Shown here piece after piece: positions 5,263-7,737 of a stretch of DNA of 7,737 nucleotides; the first letter of the stretch is position 1, and the number at the start of each line of letters is the position of its first letter. Position numbers and translations under genes: made by a program. The notes beneath the pieces were generated by a model. The model searched no databases, was not told the DNA's origin, and saw only the letters and a list, made by a program, of their open reading frames with translations. The stretch is from Pseudomonadota bacterium (GTDB lineage: Bacteria; Pseudomonadota; Gammaproteobacteria; Steroidobacterales; Steroidobacteraceae). The stretch spans positions 1-7,737 of the forward strand of contig JAKCEJ010000130.1 in NCBI GenBank assembly GCA_021838065.1, written 5' to 3'.

Positions 5263-6558
5263 CTAGGCGAGCTCCCGGGCGGCTCGCTCGCGAATCGGCT
5301 CCGGCGCCGCCGACTCCTCGGCAAGAATCGCGCGGGCAATCGCCACCACCTCCCGCCGCCGGCCCGCGTACTTGCACGCGATGCCCTCGTGCAGGACGGC
5401 GCGCCAGAGCAGCTCCTCCTCCACCACGCTGCGGTCCGGCTCGACCTCCATCTTCTTGCGGCACAGCGCCTGAGCAGCGCGGAACAGCCGCGCCGCGCGA
5501 GCATAGTCGGCCTGGTCGTTCAGCGTCTGCAGCGCGCGGCAATAGGTCATCGGCGCGACGCACAACGGGAAGCGCTGCGCGAACGCGGCGAAGGAGCGGA
5601 TGTCATCGAGCTTGGGATGCTCGGCAATCAGGCTCTCGTCGAACACCGCCGCCGCGGCCGCCCAATCGAGCGCGTCGACGTAACTGCGGTACAGGCGGTA
5701 CACACAGCCCCTGTGCAGCGCGCTGTCGGGCCGGGCGCTGCGCTGCACGGCGGCGAGATACTCCCGGTAGCGCCGAATGAATCCGTCGGCCGGTTCGCCA
5801 GCCGGCGCAGCTGCAGCGCCTCGCGTCGCGGTGACCGCGAGGTGTGAACCGGCGCTGTCAATGTGCACGGACTCGAAGCCGAGCACCCGCAGCATGCCCG
5901 CGAGCGCATCGGCACAGAGCAGCGCCACGTGCCGGCCCGGCGACAGCATTGCCAGCGTCGCGGCGGGCGGATAGGCGGGGCGGATGCGCTCGGCGTCGGG
6001 CGTGGAGAGAAAGAGCGTGCCGCCGGGCTTCAGATACGAGACCAGGGCGTGCAGGAACCGCCAGGGATCCTGCTCACGCGCGATCGCCCCGGAGCAGTAC
6101 ACGACATCAAACAGCGCACTCGAGCCGCTGTTCAGGGCGAGAGGCTGCCGGCGGATGTCGACCCCGAGCTGTCCGCGGCCGGCGGCGCCCCAGGCCGAGG
6201 GTTCGAAGCCGACGGCTTCCCAGCCGCAGACGCGCTGCGCGTAATCGACACTGAAGCCAAACCCGCAGCTGACATCGAGCAGCCGTCCGGCACTGCGGTG
6301 GATCAACGCTTCCACCTCCCGGCACTGGGTCTCGAGCGCCGCGTTCATCTCCAGGTGATCGCGCAGCCGAAGCTCATCAGCCGCGCGCGGCACCTCGCCC
6401 GCCTCCGGAACCGGATGGCAGAGCAGACAGGCGCATGCGCCGCAGCGGTACACGTCGTACCCCTCGCAGCTGACAATGCGCCGTTTGTCGCGCCCGTCCC
6501 GGCACACCGTGCAGACGAACCGAGACCTCGCCGAAGACGACCAGTCGAGAACCGGCAT
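5263..6558 (-). CDS. Zinc-ribbon class I SAM-dependent methyltransferase with a TPR-like C-terminal tail
   Basis: This 431-residue protein has three visible parts. Residues 14-49 form a zinc ribbon: Cys16/Cys19 (CTVC) and Cys39/Cys42 (CGAC), then a conserved-looking HP. Residues about 70-245 form a Rossmann-type methyltransferase: motif I is LLDVSCGFG at 93-101, acidic Glu119 follows beta-2 (VGFEPS), FDVVYCSGAI is at 150-159, and LKPGGTLFLSTPD is at 176-188. Residues 260-430 are helical and TPR-like, with possible repeats near 283-311, 336-366 and 384-413. Small-molecule or glycan methyltransferases often have the zinc ribbon; the substrate is unknown. ATG 6558 is chosen over GTG 6624 because GGAAG precedes it and the ribbon starts just after; the longer version adds 22 residues. 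It follows the nucleotidyltransferase gene on the same strand after 167 bases. The usual H of HVLEH is absent (GAIAREQDP) and motif I has Ser for the usual second Gly. Confidence 0.82.
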   Translation of the reverse strand: MPVLDWSSSARSRFVCTVCRDGRDKRRIVSCEGYDVYRCGACACLLCHPVPEAGEVPRAADELRLRDHLEMNAALETQCREVEALIHRSAGRLLDVSCGFGFSVDYAQRVCGWEAVGFEPSAWGAAGRGQLGVDIRRQPLALNSGSSALFDVVYCSGAIAREQDPWRFLHALVSYLKPGGTLFLSTPDAERIRPAYPPAATLAMLSPGRHVALLCADALAGMLRVLGFESVHIDSAGSHLAVTATRGAAAAPAGEPADGFIRRYREYLAAVQRSARPDSALHRGCVYRLYRSYVDALDWAAAAAVFDESLIAEHPKLDDIRSFAAFAQRFPLCVAPMTYCRALQTLNDQADYARAARLFRAAQALCRKKMEVEPDRSVVEEELLWRAVLHEGIACKYAGRRREVVAIARAILAEESAAPEPIRERAARELA

Positions 6559-6725
6559 TTCTTCCAAGACTTCCTGAAAGCGGCCGATTCTTGTGCATAT
6601 CGGGCGCGCTGCACACCCCCGCACCGCCCGCCATGCGGTCGGCCGAGGGTTGCGTGCGACGCTGCGCAGGACGGGGCGCAGCCAGCGGGCGGGCAGGCGC
6701 GCGACGGCCCGCCCCGGGGGATTGC
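6559..6725 (-). other. Spacer between two minus-strand genes, with an inverted repeat
   Basis: This 167-base spacer contains no supportable gene. The minus-strand frame of the methyltransferase stays open through part of it, back to GTG 6624. GGGCGGGC (6687-6694) and GCCCGCCC (6707-6714) form a perfect 8-bp inverted repeat with a 12-base spacer, 11 bases beyond the nucleotidyltransferase stop, which is where a terminator or attenuator would sit. There is no T-run on the minus strand after it. I see no clear promoter for the methyltransferase. Confidence 0.4.
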
Positions 6726-7709
6726 CTAGGCGCCGAGCGCGCCCTGCAGCATGTGCAGTCTGTGGTGCTGCGCCGCCAGGCTGAGGAAGGCGACTCCCGG
6801 GCGTACCCGCGCGCTCGCACCGGGCCGCGGACCCTTACGCAGCGCCTCCTCGACCCGCTTCGGGGTCCCCAGGTCGCTCCAGCCGCACTTCGGGACCGCC
6901 ACGACGCGAAAGGCGCCCTCCTGTCCGGCGACGATGTCCCGCGAGAAATCCACCGTCGGCAGCTCCTCATAGAGCGCGGATACAGACTCGACGTCCGGAA
7001 ACCTTCGCTCGTAGTCGATGGCCGCCTGCATCGCGGCCACGATGGGATCGATGCGCGCCTGGAACAGCTCGAGCAGCGCCTGGGCGCTCGAGACGACGAT
7101 GAACGCGTTCCACAGACCGCCGGCGCGGATCAGCTCGCGGGTCTGGGCGAGGGGCGGCTTCTCGACGAAGCGCGCCACCGTCATGGCGCCGCGCCCATCG
7201 CTCTCGCCGGGCAGGATGTAGCCGAGCTCGGGGTCGGCCTCCTCCGGCTCGATGCCCATCAGCAGTGTCTCGTGCGCACGCCACTTGAGCTGCTCAAGCG
7301 CGGCGGTGAGCGACTCGGCGAGCACCGACTCCTGCTGTACCAGATGGTCGGACGGAAGCAGCACGAGACGCGACTCGGGGTCGCGTGCGAGGATGCGCAG
7401 CAGCGGCAGCAGAATGCCGATTGCGGTGCCGCGGTTGCGCGGCTGCACGATCACGTTGTCCGAGGGGAGCGTGGCGAGCGCATCCTGCCACCACCGCCGA
7501 TGCTGTTCGGCGACGATGGCGCAGGTGCGCGACACCTCGGTGAGCGCATGCGCGCGGCGCAACGCTTCGTGCAGCAGCGGCGGGCCGTCGAACAACGAGC
7601 AGAACTGCTTCGGCACGGCGGTGCCCGACGGCGCCGTCGTCAGCGATTTGAGCCGGCTGCCGTCCCCCGCCGCCAACACCAGTACCCAGACGTTGTTCGT
7701 TTCCGGCAT
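6726..7709 (-). CDS. Sugar-phosphate nucleotidyltransferase, mannose-1-phosphate guanylyltransferase-like, without the isomerase domain
   Basis: This 327-residue cytoplasmic enzyme should couple a nucleotide (GTP in the closest known family) to a sugar 1-phosphate. The nucleotide-binding signature LAAGDGSRL is at 12-20, followed by PKQF at 33-36, the hallmark of the mannose-1-phosphate guanylyltransferase branch. Further landmarks are QPRNRGTA at 89-96, LLPSDH at 117-122 (the Asp is the expected metal ligand), ELGYI at 161-165, FVEKP at 181-185, LWNAFI at 199-204 and GWSDLGTPKRV at 276-286. The protein stops soon after, so the cupin phosphomannose isomerase domain of bifunctional ManC/AlgA enzymes is missing. 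A gap between the GDGSRL and PKQF parts (SLTTAPSGTAV) is longer than the usual WPLSR segment. ATG 7709 is chosen because GGAG lies about 9 bases upstream; GTG 7736 would add nine residues and touch the window edge. The sugar donor is inferred from family resemblance only. Confidence 0.85.
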   Translation of the reverse strand: MPETNNVWVLVLAAGDGSRLKSLTTAPSGTAVPKQFCSLFDGPPLLHEALRRAHALTEVSRTCAIVAEQHRRWWQDALATLPSDNVIVQPRNRGTAIGILLPLLRILARDPESRLVLLPSDHLVQQESVLAESLTAALEQLKWRAHETLLMGIEPEEADPELGYILPGESDGRGAMTVARFVEKPPLAQTRELIRAGGLWNAFIVVSSAQALLELFQARIDPIVAAMQAAIDYERRFPDVESVSALYEELPTVDFSRDIVAGQEGAFRVVAVPKCGWSDLGTPKRVEEALRKGPRPGASARVRPGVAFLSLAAQHHRLHMLQGALGA

Positions 7710-7737
7710 GACACCCGCTCCATACTTTTCGGTCACG

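Noticed and set aside
5237..5274. Small inverted repeats between the convergent small gene and the methyltransferase, as a bidirectional terminator
   Set aside because: Only competing 5-bp stems are present and there is no T-run on either strand; such stems arise easily by chance at this GC content.
5863..6729. 288-codon plus-strand open frame opposite the methyltransferase
   Set aside because: No domain signal and an Arg/Ala/Pro-rich composition; the minus strand carries the zinc ribbon and SAM motifs.

Overview
The window looks like chromosomal DNA from a GC-rich bacterium, most likely a member of the Pseudomonadota. The G+C content is around 70% by eye, third codon positions are strongly G/C, and the proteins resemble proteobacterial families. 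I see no rRNA or tRNA gene, insertion sequence, phage gene or CRISPR array.

Positions 1-360 hold no convincing gene and probably serve as leader or promoter DNA for what follows. Positions 361-4288 are a tight three-gene operon for a molybdenum hydroxylase of the xanthine dehydrogenase/aldehyde oxidoreductase family. It encodes a two-[2Fe-2S] small subunit, a molybdopterin (Moco) large subunit and an FAD medium subunit, and both junctions are ATGA start/stop overlaps. The FAD subunit carries the cysteine insertion that holds a [4Fe-4S] cluster in E. coli PaoB-type enzymes. However, the gene order is FeS-Moco-FAD rather than PaoABC's FeS-FAD-Moco, and the small subunit has no Tat signal. The expected electron path is substrate, Moco, [2Fe-2S] centres, FAD. 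The substrate cannot be read from the sequence; aromatic or aliphatic aldehydes or N-heterocycles are all possible. No XdhC/PaoD-type maturation gene lies in the window.

Positions 4378-4899 encode a small exported protein of unknown function with a helical methionine stripe, followed by a long GC-rich hairpin. Positions 5049-5228 encode a 59-residue glycine-zipper membrane protein with a good ribosome binding site that is partly inside a hairpin.

Positions 5263-7709 lie on the minus strand, convergent with the rest. In reading order they hold a single-domain mannose-1-phosphate guanylyltransferase-like sugar nucleotidyltransferase and then a three-part protein: zinc ribbon, SAM methyltransferase and TPR-like helical tail. 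The pair suggests surface-polysaccharide or glycan modification, but nothing connects it functionally to the oxidoreductase operon.

I do not see a clearly new multi-gene system. The most unusual items are the methionine-stripe secreted protein, the glycine-zipper small protein, and the methyltransferase with its uncharacterised tail.
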